DNA of 64,000 nucleotides from Embleya sp040605455 (GTDB taxonomy: Bacteria; Actinomycetota; Actinomycetes; Streptomycetales; Streptomycetaceae). The DNA lies in the NCBI RefSeq assembly GCF_040605455.1, contig NZ_JBEXCV010000023.1:15726-79725 (forward strand), read 5' to 3'. Under the pieces are notes generated by a model. It saw nothing but the letters and a program-made list of their open reading frames with translations, searched no databases and was not told the DNA's origin. Positions 41,311-50,014 of this stretch are shown here, piece after piece (position 1 is the first letter of the stretch; each line of letters starts with the position of its first letter). Made by a program: the position numbers and the translations under genes.

Positions 41311-42765
41311 CTAGAGCGGGATGTTGCCGTGCGCGCCGCGGGTCCGCGGGGCGGCGGCGATCGCCTTCGCGATCGCGATCCGGCTTTCGTCCGGGTCGAT
41401 CACCTCGTCCACGACGCCGATCTCGATCGCCCGGTCCAAGCCGCCCGCGACCTTCTCGTGTTCGGCCGCCAGTTCCGACTCGACCTGCGGCTTCAGCTCG
41501 TCCGGAACCTCGGCGAGCCGGCGGCGGTGCAGGATGCGCACGGCGGCGACCGCGCCCATCACCGCGACCTCGGCGGTCGGCCAGGCCAACACCCGAGTCG
41601 CGCCCAGCGAGCGCGAGTTCATCGCGATGTACGCGCCGCCGTACGCCTTGCGCGTGACCATGGTCACGCGCGGCACGACGCACTCGCCGAACGCGTGCAG
41701 CAGCTTCGCGCCGCGGCGCACCACGCCGTCCCACTCCTGGCCCACGCCGGGCAGATAGCCGGGCACGTCCACGACCACCACGAGTGGCACGCCGAACGCG
41801 TCGCACATGCGCACGAAGCGGGAGGCCTTCTCGGCCGACGCCGAGTCCAGGCATCCACCGAGCCGCAACGGGTTGTTCGCGACCAGGCCGACGGTGCGCC
41901 CGCCGAGCCGACCGAGCGTGGTGACGATGTTCGGTGCCCACTTGGGGTGCAGTTCCTGGCCGGGCTCGTCCAGCAGGCCGTCGACCACCGGGTGCACGTC
42001 GTAGGCACGCTTGGCCGACTCGGGCAGCAGGGCGCCCAGTTCGCGGCGGTCGAGGGTGGCCGGGTCGATCTCGCCCTGGTTGGCCAGCAGGTCGGCCAGG
42101 CCGCGGGCCCGGTCGATCGCGTCCTGTTCGGACTCGGCGACCACGTGCACGACCCCGCTGCGCCGGCCGTGCGGCTCGGGGCCGCCCAGGCGCAGCGCGT
42201 CGACGTCCTCACCGGTGACCGAGCGGACCACGTCCGGGCCGGTGACGAAGATCCGGCCTTCGGGCGCCAGGATCACGATGTCGGTCAGCGCGGGCCCGTA
42301 GGCCGCGCCGCCGGCGGCCGCGCCGAGCACGACCGAGATCTGCGGGATGCGACCCGAGGCCATGGTCATCGCGTGGAAGATCCGGCCCACCGCGTGCAGG
42401 CTGGCGACGCCCTCTTGCAGGCGGGCGCCGCCGGAGTGGAACAGCGCGATGATCGGGGCCCGCTCGGCCATCGCGCGCTCGTACGCCTCGACCACGATGG
42501 CGCAGCCCTCTTCGCCCATCGCGCCGCCTTGGACGGTGGGGTCCGACGCGTAGGCGACCACCCGGGCGCCGTTGATCGTGCCGACACAGGCGAGCGTGCC
42601 GGACGTGGTCTCGTAGGCCGAGATCTCCTCGTACGAACCCGGGTCCACCAGCTTCTTCAGCCGCAGCCTCGGGTTGCGCGGGTCGTCGTCGCGGTGCGGA
42701 CGGGTGGGCCTGGCGGTGGGCGCGGGTGCGGCCTCGGTGCCGGGTCGGTTGTCCATCAAGGTCAC
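41311..42765 (-). CDS. Acyl-CoA carboxylase carboxyltransferase subunit
   Basis: About 484 residues with the two crotonase-like halves of acyl-CoA carboxyltransferases. First half: YASDPTVQGGAMGEEGC, IIALFHSGGARLQEGVASLH and GAAAGGAAYGPALTD. Second half: VVVDVPGYLPGVGQEWDGVV and TRKAYGGAYIAMNSRSLGA. It transfers carboxyl from carboxybiotin to acetyl- or propionyl-CoA, supplying malonyl-CoA for the adjacent fab operon. The start is uncertain: GTG 42765 or ATG 42756, neither with a good ribosome site. It follows fabF by about 95 bp on the same strand. The biotin carboxylase subunit is elsewhere. Confidence 0.87.
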   Translation of the reverse strand: MTLMDNRPGTEAAPAPTARPTRPHRDDDPRNPRLRLKKLVDPGSYEEISAYETTSGTLACVGTINGARVVAYASDPTVQGGAMGEEGCAIVVEAYERAMAERAPIIALFHSGGARLQEGVASLHAVGRIFHAMTMASGRIPQISVVLGAAAGGAAYGPALTDIVILAPEGRIFVTGPDVVRSVTGEDVDALRLGGPEPHGRRSGVVHVVAESEQDAIDRARGLADLLANQGEIDPATLDRRELGALLPESAKRAYDVHPVVDGLLDEPGQELHPKWAPNIVTTLGRLGGRTVGLVANNPLRLGGCLDSASAEKASRFVRMCDAFGVPLVVVVDVPGYLPGVGQEWDGVVRRGAKLLHAFGECVVPRVTMVTRKAYGGAYIAMNSRSLGATRVLAWPTAEVAVMGAVAAVRILHRRRLAEVPDELKPQVESELAAEHEKVAGGLDRAIEIGVVDEVIDPDESRIAIAKAIAAAPRTRGAHGNIPL

Positions 42766-42859
42766 GGCTGTCTGGTCCGTCCTGACGGCCGCGGCACGCG
42801 CGCCGGGCATGGTGCGGCCCGGCGGCACGCGTCGCGAGCCGGCGCGAGGAGGTCGGGGG

Positions 42860-44161
42860 TCACCCGAACCGGCGGAAGGCGACGACGACGTTGTGCCCGC
42901 CGAAGCCGAACGAGTTGTTGAGGGCGGCGACGTTGCCGTCGGGCAGCGTGCGCGGCTCGTCTCGGATGATGTCCAGGTCGACCTCGTCGTCGAGGTCGTC
43001 CACGTTGATCGTGGGCGGCGCCATCCGGTGGTACAGGGCGAGCACCGTGGCGACCGACTCGACCGCGCCGGTGCCGCCGAGCAGGTGCCCGGTCATCGAC
43101 TTGGTGCTGGTGACGGTGACCTTGTCGGCCGCCGCATCGCCGAGCGTGGCGCGGATCGCCTTGAGTTCGGTGACGTCGCCCGCCGGGGTCGAGGTGCCGT
43201 GCGCGTTCACATGCACGACCTCTTCCGGCTTGATCGCGCCGTTCTCCAGGGCCAGGGCCATCGCCCGGGCGATGTCGCGGCCGGTGGGCTCGGGTTGGGC
43301 GATGTGGTGGCCGTCGGAGCTGAGTCCGGCGCCCGCGACCTCGGCGTACACGCGGGCTCCGCGGGCCGCCGCGTATTCGGCGCTCTCCAGGACCAGGACG
43401 CCCGCGCCCTCGCCCATCACGAAGCCGTCGCGGCCCTTGTCGTACGGGCGCGACGCGCGCTCCGGCTCGTCGTTGCGCTTGGACATCGCCATCATGTTCG
43501 CGAAGGCGGCCATCGGCAGCGGGTGGATCGCCGCCTCGGTACCGCCGCAGACCACCACGTCGGCGCGGCCGGACCGGATCATTTCCAGGCCGTACGCGAC
43601 CGCCTCGGCGCCGGAGGCGCAAGCGCTGACGGGGGTGTGCACGCCGGCCCGCGCGCCCAGTTCGATGCCGACGTTGGCGGACGGGCTGTTGGGCATGAGC
43701 ATCGGGACGGTGAGCGGGCCGACCCGGCGGGGGCCCTTCTCGTGGAAGGTGTCCCACGCGTCGAGCAGGGTGGTGACACCGCCGATGCCGGACGCGATGA
43801 CCACGCCGAGGCGGACCGGGTCCACCACGAGCGCATCCGGGGCGTCCTCGCCCGCGGTGTTCTTCGCCGCGTAGCCGGCGTCCAGCCATGCCTCGCGTGC
43901 GGCGATCATCGCGAACTGGCCGGACCGGTCCAGGCGACGCGCCTCGACCTTGGGCATGACCTCGAGCGGCTCGACGGCGATTCGCGCGGCGAAGGTCACC
44001 GGCAGTTGTGCGGCCCATTCCTCGGTCAGTGCCCGCGCGCCGGACGTGCCCGCCAGCAGCGCGGACCACGTGGTCGCGACATCGCCGCCGACCGGCGTGG
44101 TCGCGCCCAGACCGGTGACGACCACGGTTCGCGCGGCGTCGTTGCGCTCGGTCGACTTCAC
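42860..44161 (-). CDS. fabF: 3-oxoacyl-ACP synthase II (FabF)
   Basis: Elongating condensing enzyme of fatty-acid synthesis, 433 residues. Catalytic Cys near 181 in TPVSACASGAEAVAYG, His in VHVNAHGTSTPAGD and a second His in LNNSFGFGGHNVV; also SMTGHLLGGTGAVES. The GTG at 44161 follows GAGAAG. It is the last classical gene of fabD-fabH-acpP-fabF, 135 bp after acpP. Confidence 0.97.
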   Translation of the reverse strand: MKSTERNDAARTVVVTGLGATTPVGGDVATTWSALLAGTSGARALTEEWAAQLPVTFAARIAVEPLEVMPKVEARRLDRSGQFAMIAAREAWLDAGYAAKNTAGEDAPDALVVDPVRLGVVIASGIGGVTTLLDAWDTFHEKGPRRVGPLTVPMLMPNSPSANVGIELGARAGVHTPVSACASGAEAVAYGLEMIRSGRADVVVCGGTEAAIHPLPMAAFANMMAMSKRNDEPERASRPYDKGRDGFVMGEGAGVLVLESAEYAAARGARVYAEVAGAGLSSDGHHIAQPEPTGRDIARAMALALENGAIKPEEVVHVNAHGTSTPAGDVTELKAIRATLGDAAADKVTVTSTKSMTGHLLGGTGAVESVATVLALYHRMAPPTINVDDLDDEVDLDIIRDEPRTLPDGNVAALNNSFGFGGHNVVVAFRRFG

Positions 44162-44296
44162 TGTCTTCTCACTCTCACGCTGTTGTTTCGGGCGATCCGG
44201 CGGCTGAGCGGGCCGGGGCCCGGTGTGGCTGCGACGGACCGGGCCGGACTCGCGGGTGCGGGTCCGGCCCGGAAAACGGCCGGCGCTACATCCGAG

Positions 44297-44545
44297 CTAG
44301 GCGGCGGCCTTGACGATGTAGTCCACCGCGTCGCGAACGGTCTTGAGGCCCTTGACGTCGTCGTCCGGGATCTTGACCTCGAACTTCTCCTCGGCCGCCA
44401 CGACGACCTCGACCATCGACAGCGAGTCCACGTCCAGGTCGTCGATGAAGGACTTGTCCAGCTCGACCTCGTCCTGCGGGACGCCGGCGATCTCGTTCAC
44501 GATGTCGGCGAGGCCCTCGAGGACCTCTTCCTGGCTGGCAGCCAT
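44297..44545 (-). CDS. acpP: Acyl carrier protein
   Basis: 82 residues, acidic, four-helix carrier of fatty-acid intermediates. Ser41 in DLDVDSLSMVEVV receives the phosphopantetheine arm. The ATG at 44545 follows AAGGAG. It lies between fabH and fabF, as in Streptomyces. Confidence 0.98.
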   Translation of the reverse strand: MAASQEEVLEGLADIVNEIAGVPQDEVELDKSFIDDLDVDSLSMVEVVVAAEEKFEVKIPDDDVKGLKTVRDAVDYIVKAAA

Positions 44546-44623
44546 GTTGCTCCTTGATTCGAATCTTTTGCGGTGACGGGTACTGCTTTTGTTGCTCGTC
44601 CGCCGGCGGCGACCGACAGGGGA

Positions 44624-45634
44624 CTACGGAAGCGTAATGACCTGGCCCGCGTAGACGAGGCCGGCCCCGAATCCCATGATCAATGCGGTACCGCCGCTGA
44701 CCGCTTCGCCGCTTTCGAGCATGCGCTCCATGGCGAGCGGGATGGACGCGGCGGAGGTGTTGCCGTTCTCGGCGATGTCGCGGGCGACCGGCACCTCGGC
44801 GGGCAGCTTGAGCGCCTTGATCATCGCGTCGGTGATCCGCATGTTGGCCTGGTGCGGGATGAAGGCGTCCAGGTCCTCGGCCTTGATGCCGGCGGCGTCC
44901 AACGCCTGCTCGCAGACCTTGGCCATCTCCCACACGGCCCACCGGAAGACCTTCTGGCCCTCCATCTTGAGCGTGGGGAAGTCCTGCTCCGGGCGGTCGC
45001 GCAGGTCGTTCCAGTCGACGGTCTGGGTGATCGCCTCGGACTGCGAGCCGTCCGAACCCCACACGACCGGGCCGATGCCCGGCGTGCTCGAGGGACCGAT
45101 CACCACGGCGCCCGCGCCGTCGCCGAAGATGAACGCGGTGCCGCGGTCCGCCAGGTTGGTCAGGTCGCTCAGTCGCTCGACCCCGATCACCAGGACGTAC
45201 TCGGCGCTGCCGCCGCGGACCATGTCACTGGCCAGCGAGACGCCGTAGCAGAAGCCGGCGCAGGCCGCGGAGACGTCGAACGCCGCCGCCCGCCCGCCGC
45301 CCGCCCCCAGGCGGTGCGCGATCTCGGTCGCGATCGCCGGGGTCTGCTTGAGGTGGGTGACCGTCGAGACGATCACACAGCCCACCTGCGACGCGTCCAG
45401 ACCGGCGTGCGCGAGGGCCTTGCCCGCCGCGGCGATGGACATCTCCGCCACGGTCTCCTCGGCGGAGGCCCAGCGCCGGGTCTTGATCCCGGAACGGGTT
45501 TGGATCCACTCGTCGGACGAGTCGATTCGGTCCACCAGCTCGGAATTGGGCACGATCCGAGTTGGGCGGTAACCGCCGACGCCGAGGATGCGCGCGTGCG
45601 CGGCTCCGGCGCGGGGGGTGATGGAAGCGGTCAC
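44624..45634 (-). CDS. fabH: 3-oxoacyl-ACP synthase III (FabH)
   Basis: Starts fatty-acid synthesis by condensing an acyl-CoA with malonyl-ACP; 336 residues. Cys125 in SAACAGFCYGVSLAS, His in FIPHQANMRITDAM and Asn in IAENGNTSAASIPLAM make the triad. Streptomyces FabH accepts branched and straight primers. The GTG at 45634 has GGGAGGA six bases upstream; a longer frame extends into fabD in another reading and is not real. Confidence 0.97.
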   Translation of the reverse strand: MTASITPRAGAAHARILGVGGYRPTRIVPNSELVDRIDSSDEWIQTRSGIKTRRWASAEETVAEMSIAAAGKALAHAGLDASQVGCVIVSTVTHLKQTPAIATEIAHRLGAGGGRAAAFDVSAACAGFCYGVSLASDMVRGGSAEYVLVIGVERLSDLTNLADRGTAFIFGDGAGAVVIGPSSTPGIGPVVWGSDGSQSEAITQTVDWNDLRDRPEQDFPTLKMEGQKVFRWAVWEMAKVCEQALDAAGIKAEDLDAFIPHQANMRITDAMIKALKLPAEVPVARDIAENGNTSAASIPLAMERMLESGEAVSGGTALIMGFGAGLVYAGQVITLP

Positions 45635-45707
45635 GCGTGGTCCTCCCGTACGGGTTCGCGGCCGGGTGGGTTCGCGGCCGGGTGCGGAGCGGGTGCCGCG
45701 GCGGGCG

Positions 45708-46889
45708 TCACAGCGAGCTCTGCGGGTGGATGCGCAACAGCGGCATGCCGGGCGCGACCGGGTCGCCGTCCTCGACGAGCCACTCGACCACGGTGCCGCC
45801 GTGCGGAACGGTGATGCTCTGCTCGTCGCGGTGCGAGCGCACCGTGGCGACCCGGGCACCGGGCGCGAGAGCGTCGCCCGACGTGATGTCGGTGAGCTCG
45901 ATGATGCCCTTGAACGGCGCGACCACCAAGCGCCACGTGGGCGAGGCGTCGATCGTGCTGGGGCTGCCGTGCCGCTCGACCAGCTTGCGGGCTGCCTCCA
46001 GGTCGTCCGGGGTCTTGAGGGCGACCGTCTCCACGCCGGGCAGGGCGCGCTTGGCCAGACCGGTCAGGGTGCCGGCCGGGGCCACCTCGATCAGACCGGT
46101 GACACCCAGGTCCTTCATGGTCTCCATGCACAGGTCCCAGCGCACCGGGTTGGAGACCTGGGTGACCAGCCGCTTGACCACGTCACGGCCGTCGTGCAGC
46201 ACCGCGCCGTCGGAGTTGGAGATGAACGGGGTGCGCGGGTCGCGCACGGTCACACCCGGCACCAGTTCGGCGAGTCGGTCCACTGCGGAGGCCATGTGCT
46301 CGGTGTGGAAGGCGCCGGCCACCGCCAGCGGACGTACCCGGGCCTTCTCGGGCGGGTCGGCGGCGAACGCGGCGAGCTGCTCCAGGGTGCCGGCGGCGAC
46401 GATCTGGCCTGCGCCGTTCATGTTCGCCGGGGTCAGCCCGTGCTCGGTGATCTTGGCGAGCACCGTCTCCGGGTCGCCGCCGAGCACCGCGCTCATGCCG
46501 GTCTGCGTGACGGCCGCCGCGGCGGCCATCGCCTTGCCGCGCTCGCGCACGATGGTCATCGCCGACTCGGCGGTGATCACGCCGGTGCCGGCGGCGGCGG
46601 TCAGTTCGCCGACGCTGTGGCCGGCGGCGGCGCCGACCACGCGGTAGGCGTCGGAGGGGTGCGGGAACAGGGCGAGGGCGGCCACCAGACCCGAGGCGAC
46701 GAGCAGCGGCTGGGCCACCGCCGTGTCCCGGATCTCGTCCGCGTCCGCCTTGGTGCCGTAGTGGATCAGATCGAGGCCCGTGACGGCGGACCACCAGCGC
46801 AGCCGCTTGGCGACGCCGTCGAGGTCGAGCCAGGGGGCGAGGAATCCGGGCGTCTGGGCACCCTGTCCGGGAGCGACGAGTACGAGCAC
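45708..46889 (-). CDS. fabD: Malonyl-CoA:ACP transacylase FabD with C-terminal biotinyl/lipoyl-like extension
   Basis: 393 residues. The transacylase domain (1-305) starts MLVLVAPGQGAQTPGFL, with Ser92 in AGHSVGELTAA and His195 in AGAFHTEHM. It loads malonate on the carrier protein. The usual enzyme ends near 305-315. Here residues 309-393 form a second module (LVVAPFKGIIELTDITSG, then SITVPHGGTVVEWLVEDGDP and VAPGMPLLRIHP) with the pattern of a biotinyl/lipoyl hammerhead. The position of the modified Lys (EAMKM) reads RSHRD, so it should not be biotinylated. GTG start at 46889, 68 bp after a likely FasR operator. Confidence 0.93.
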   Translation of the reverse strand: MLVLVAPGQGAQTPGFLAPWLDLDGVAKRLRWWSAVTGLDLIHYGTKADADEIRDTAVAQPLLVASGLVAALALFPHPSDAYRVVGAAAGHSVGELTAAAGTGVITAESAMTIVRERGKAMAAAAAVTQTGMSAVLGGDPETVLAKITEHGLTPANMNGAGQIVAAGTLEQLAAFAADPPEKARVRPLAVAGAFHTEHMASAVDRLAELVPGVTVRDPRTPFISNSDGAVLHDGRDVVKRLVTQVSNPVRWDLCMETMKDLGVTGLIEVAPAGTLTGLAKRALPGVETVALKTPDDLEAARKLVERHGSPSTIDASPTWRLVVAPFKGIIELTDITSGDALAPGARVATVRSHRDEQSITVPHGGTVVEWLVEDGDPVAPGMPLLRIHPQSSL

Positions 46890-46956
46890 GAGGTCAAGCC
46901 TCTCTCCTGCGAGGGGTGTGAGCCCCTTATCGGCAGGGACGAAGATCCGATGGTGA

Positions 46957-46977
46957 CTTTGTGGGTTTCCTACAAAG
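46957..46977. promoter_or_regulatory. Candidate FasR operator upstream of fabD
   Basis: CTTTGTGGG-TTT-CCTACAAAG is a 21-bp dyad with a single mismatch, in the 97-bp gap between fasR and fabD. FasR activation of the fab operon through a site here is established in S. coelicolor; that this dyad is the site is inference from position and symmetry. Confidence 0.6.
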
Positions 46978-46986
46978 ATGTCTCGA

Positions 46987-48153
46987 CTAGATCTCGATTG
47001 CGGCGAGCCGCCCGAGGATCAGCGAGACCTGGAGGGTGAAGGCGGAACGGGTCTCCGTGGGTACGAGTCCGGTCACGTCGACCACGCGTCGCAGCCGGTA
47101 GCGCACGGTATTCGGGTGTACGAAGAGCATCCGGGCGGCCCCCTCCAAGCTCGCCGCCTGCTCCAGGTACACGGAGAGTGTCTCCAGCAGCGCGGAGCCC
47201 GCCGCGTGCAGAGGTATGTAGATCTCCTCCACCAACTGCTCCCTGGCCCCCTCGTCACCCGCGAGCGCACGCTCGGGCAGGAGATCGTCGGCGGACACCG
47301 GCCGCGGAGCGTCCGGCCACGCGACGCAGGCCCGGTGTCCCGACATCGCCGCCTGCGCCGAGCGCACCGCGGCCAGCAGGTCCGGCACCTCGGGGCCGAC
47401 CACCACCGGGCCCGGGCCGAACTGGCCGATCAGCGAGCGGGTGGCCCGGATCGGGTCGTCGGTACCGCCCAGGATCACCACGAGCCGCTCGCCCTGGACG
47501 CCGGTGAGCACGTTCAGTCGGGCGTGCCGGCCCGCCCGGTGGATGCCGTCCACCACCGCCTGCGAGTCCGCGTCCGGCGCGTTGCCCACCACCACCATGA
47601 CCGAGTCCGGCGAACCCCAGCCCAGCGCCGAGGCACGGGAGAGGATGCCCTCGTCCGCCTCGCCGCGCAGCAGCGAGTGCACGACGAGCGCCTCCAACCG
47701 TGCGTCCCATGCGCCCCGGGTTTCGGCGGCGTGCGCATACACCTGCGCGGTGGCGAAGGCGATCTCGCGGGAGTACAGCAGCAGCGCCTCGCGCAGCGCC
47801 TGCTCGTAGCCGGGCGCGGCCAGCGTGGCGATCTCGGCCTCGACCACCTCGATCGTGGTGCGGATCAGCTCCACCGTGTGCGGCAGCGTGATGGTGCGGG
47901 TCAACTCGCGCGGCGCGGTGCCGAACACGTCGGCGCTGACCTTCTGCGGGGTCTCGGGGTGCCGGAACCATTCGGTGAACGCGGAGATGCCCGCCTGGGC
48001 GACCAGGCCGATCCAGGAGCGGTTGTCGGCGGGCATGTTCCGGTACCAGGGGAGTGCCTCGTCCATCCTGGCCAGGGCCGCTCCGGCCAGTGCGCCGGCG
48101 GACTTCTCCAGCCTGCGGACGGTCGCGGCGCGCAAATCGGGCTTGGAACTCAC
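46987..48153 (-). CDS. fasR: Fatty-acid synthesis regulator FasR (PucR/CdaR-type)
   Basis: 388 residues. The C-terminal PucR helix-turn-helix is LEGAARMLFVHPNTVRYRLR followed by VVDVTGLVP. The middle has a GGDEF-like regulator domain region (MVVVGNAPDADSQAVVDGIH). The start VSSKPDLRAATVRRLEKS is at the GTG at 48153, behind a GAGGA element. FasR activates fabD-fabH-acpP-fabF in S. coelicolor. Here it is directly upstream on the same strand. Confidence 0.93.
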   Translation of the reverse strand: MSSKPDLRAATVRRLEKSAGALAGAALARMDEALPWYRNMPADNRSWIGLVAQAGISAFTEWFRHPETPQKVSADVFGTAPRELTRTITLPHTVELIRTTIEVVEAEIATLAAPGYEQALREALLLYSREIAFATAQVYAHAAETRGAWDARLEALVVHSLLRGEADEGILSRASALGWGSPDSVMVVVGNAPDADSQAVVDGIHRAGRHARLNVLTGVQGERLVVILGGTDDPIRATRSLIGQFGPGPVVVGPEVPDLLAAVRSAQAAMSGHRACVAWPDAPRPVSADDLLPERALAGDEGAREQLVEEIYIPLHAAGSALLETLSVYLEQAASLEGAARMLFVHPNTVRYRLRRVVDVTGLVPTETRSAFTLQVSLILGRLAAIEI

Positions 48154-48182
48154 CGGGCCATCATCCTCTGCTTGTCGGGCGA

Positions 48183-48363
48183 CTTCGTCGCCGGCTCGCG
48201 AGGCGCCGCTTTTTCTTTCCTTCGCTTCGCGAGTTCTTTTGGGCGGCTTCGTCGCCGGCTCGCGAGGCACCGCTTTTTCTTGGAGGAGCGAAGCGGGGGA
48301 AAGAAAAAGCGGCCCCTCGCTCGTGACTTCGTGTCCCTGCGCTTCGCTCCGGGCCACGAAGTC
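48183..48363. repeat. Cluster of direct and inverted repeats between fasR and cbiZ
   Basis: A 35-bp unit ending CGCTTTTTCTT occurs twice (48183-48217 and 48247-48281) with one mismatch. CCGCTTTTTCTT (48270-48281) pairs with AAGAAAAAGCGG (48301-48312), and GACTTCGTG (48325-48333) with CACGAAGTC (48355-48363). The long T/A runs are unusual for this genome. It may be a dispersed short repeat family or a compound terminator for cbiZ. Confidence 0.75.
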
Positions 48364-48404
48364 AAAGTTTGCGGCTCCGCCGCTCTCCGCGTTTCGCGCG
48401 TCGA

Positions 48405-49205
48405 TCACCGGGGTGGGGGTGGGTCGGGGGCGCTGACACGCCGGGGGTGGGTGCTGTTGGGCCAGGGGGCTTGTGGGGCGGTCATGAGGGCTTGGTTGTC
48501 GTGGGTTGCCGCGTGTCTGCGTTCGCGGTCTGCGAGGGCGCCGTGTAGTACCGCCGTGTATACGGCTCGGGCCAGGCGGGCGCCCCATCGGGAGCGGGGG
48601 CCGCCGAATGGTTCCGTTGGGTTGTCGGGGGTTGGTGTGCGGGCTGCCACGCATACCGCGTCGGAGGGGGTTCCGGTGCATGCGTAGCCGGCGTCGAGGA
48701 GGGCCTGCACCTTTGCTTCGGTGATTGTGGCCACCGTGTTGATCAGGGCCGCGTCGGAGAGGGCGGCGGGGACCGCGGCGATGATGTTGATCGTGCCGGG
48801 TGGTGGGGCGCCGGGTAGGCCCGGGACCGGTGCTGCGGCCCACGTGGGGATGCCGATTCCGGTGGTGACCGCCGCCTCGGCGCCCTCGTCCGCGCCGTGC
48901 GTCCATGCGGTGACCTCGGCGGCGGTCATCAGACCCACCCCTGCCCCGGCCAGGCCCAGCGGCGCGGCCACCTCGGTCAGATGGGCGGCCGGGTCCATCC
49001 GGTCGTAGCCGGGCCGGACCTGGAGGTTGAGCACCCACGCGCGCTCGCCGATGCCGCCGCCGAGCAGCGCGGAGGAGGCCATTCGCCAACCGGGACCCGC
49101 CCGCCACACCAGTGCCGGGCGGCGGATGCCGTCCTCGTCGCGCCACACCGTGCGTGGGCGCAGCAGCTCGGCCGGGGTCTCGCGCGGCCGCGGCAGGGTG
49201 CTCAC
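48405..49205 (-). CDS. cbiZ: Adenosylcobinamide amidohydrolase (CbiZ family)
   Basis: 266 residues of the DUF105/CbiZ family, with RAWVLNLQVRPGYDRMDPAA and a Ser/Thr/Gly-rich core (VTTGIGIPTWAAAP, PGTINIIAAVPAALSDAALI, ALLDAGYACTGTPSDAVCVA). CbiZ cleaves the aminopropanol side chain of adenosylcobinamide so that salvaged corrinoids can enter cobalamin synthesis. The GTG overlaps the stop of the ATPase gene (GTGA). Its position as last gene of a B12 uptake operon supports the call. Confidence 0.88.
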   Translation of the reverse strand: MSTLPRPRETPAELLRPRTVWRDEDGIRRPALVWRAGPGWRMASSALLGGGIGERAWVLNLQVRPGYDRMDPAAHLTEVAAPLGLAGAGVGLMTAAEVTAWTHGADEGAEAAVTTGIGIPTWAAAPVPGLPGAPPPGTINIIAAVPAALSDAALINTVATITEAKVQALLDAGYACTGTPSDAVCVAARTPTPDNPTEPFGGPRSRWGARLARAVYTAVLHGALADRERRHAATHDNQALMTAPQAPWPNSTHPRRVSAPDPPPPR

Positions 49206-50014
49206 GCGGACCCCTCGGCGGTGTCCCGGCCCCGGTGCCCGGGCCGGATCAGGTGCACCTGTGGGCGGCCGTCCGGGCCCGGCTCGACCGATACGCGGGC
49301 CTGGTAGTGCTCGGCGATCGACTCCGGGGTGAGCACCTCGGCGGCCGACCCGGACGCCACCAGGCGCCCGTCGACCAGCATCAGCAGCCGGTCCGCGTAC
49401 TGCGCGGCCACCCCCAGGTCGTGCAGTGTGGTGAGCACCGTGAGGCCGTCGTCGCGGCGCAGCCCGTCCACGATCTCCAGCACCTGCTGCTGATGACCCA
49501 GGTCCAGCGCGGTGGTCGGCTCGTCCAGGAGCAGTACCGGCGCCTGCTGGGTGAGCGCCCGGGCCAGCACCACCCGCTGCCGCTCGCCCCCGGAGAGCCG
49601 GCCCACGTCGCGGCCGGCGAACGGGCCCAGGTCCAGCCGCTCGATCACCTCGTCGGTGATCGCCCGGTCGCGCCGCCCGGGCCGGGCCAGGTAGCCCAGG
49701 TGCGGGGTGCGGCCGAGCAGGATGTACTCGTGCACCGGCATCTGCGCCGGCACCACCGGGCTCTGCGCGGTGTAGGCGATACCGCGGCCCAACTCGCGCC
49801 GGGTGAGCTCGCGGACCGGGCGGCCGGCCACGCTGATCGAGCCCAGGTAGGGCAGCAGCCCGGCTACCGCCTTGAGCAGCGTGGACTTGCCCGCGCCGTT
49901 GGGGCCGATCACCGCCAGCCACTCGCCGGGTTCGACATCCGCGTCCACCCCGCGCAGCACCGGCACCCGGTCGCGGTCCACGCCGGTTTCGCGCAGCACC
50001 AACCGGGCGCTCAC
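49202..50014 (-). CDS. btuD: Corrinoid (B12) ABC transporter ATP-binding protein, BtuD-like
   Basis: 270 residues of the FecCD-linked ATPase family. Walker A IGPNGAGKSTLLKAVAG, signature LSGGERQR, Walker B VLLLDEPTTALDLGHQQQ and the H-loop TLHDLGVAAQYADR. The GTG start overlaps the permease stop (GTGA). Sequence alone would fit siderophores as well, but the riboswitch and cbiZ in the operon point to corrinoids. Confidence 0.9.
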   Translation of the reverse strand: MSARLVLRETGVDRDRVPVLRGVDADVEPGEWLAVIGPNGAGKSTLLKAVAGLLPYLGSISVAGRPVRELTRRELGRGIAYTAQSPVVPAQMPVHEYILLGRTPHLGYLARPGRRDRAITDEVIERLDLGPFAGRDVGRLSGGERQRVVLARALTQQAPVLLLDEPTTALDLGHQQQVLEIVDGLRRDDGLTVLTTLHDLGVAAQYADRLLMLVDGRLVASGSAAEVLTPESIAEHYQARVSVEPGPDGRPQVHLIRPGHRGRDTAEGSA

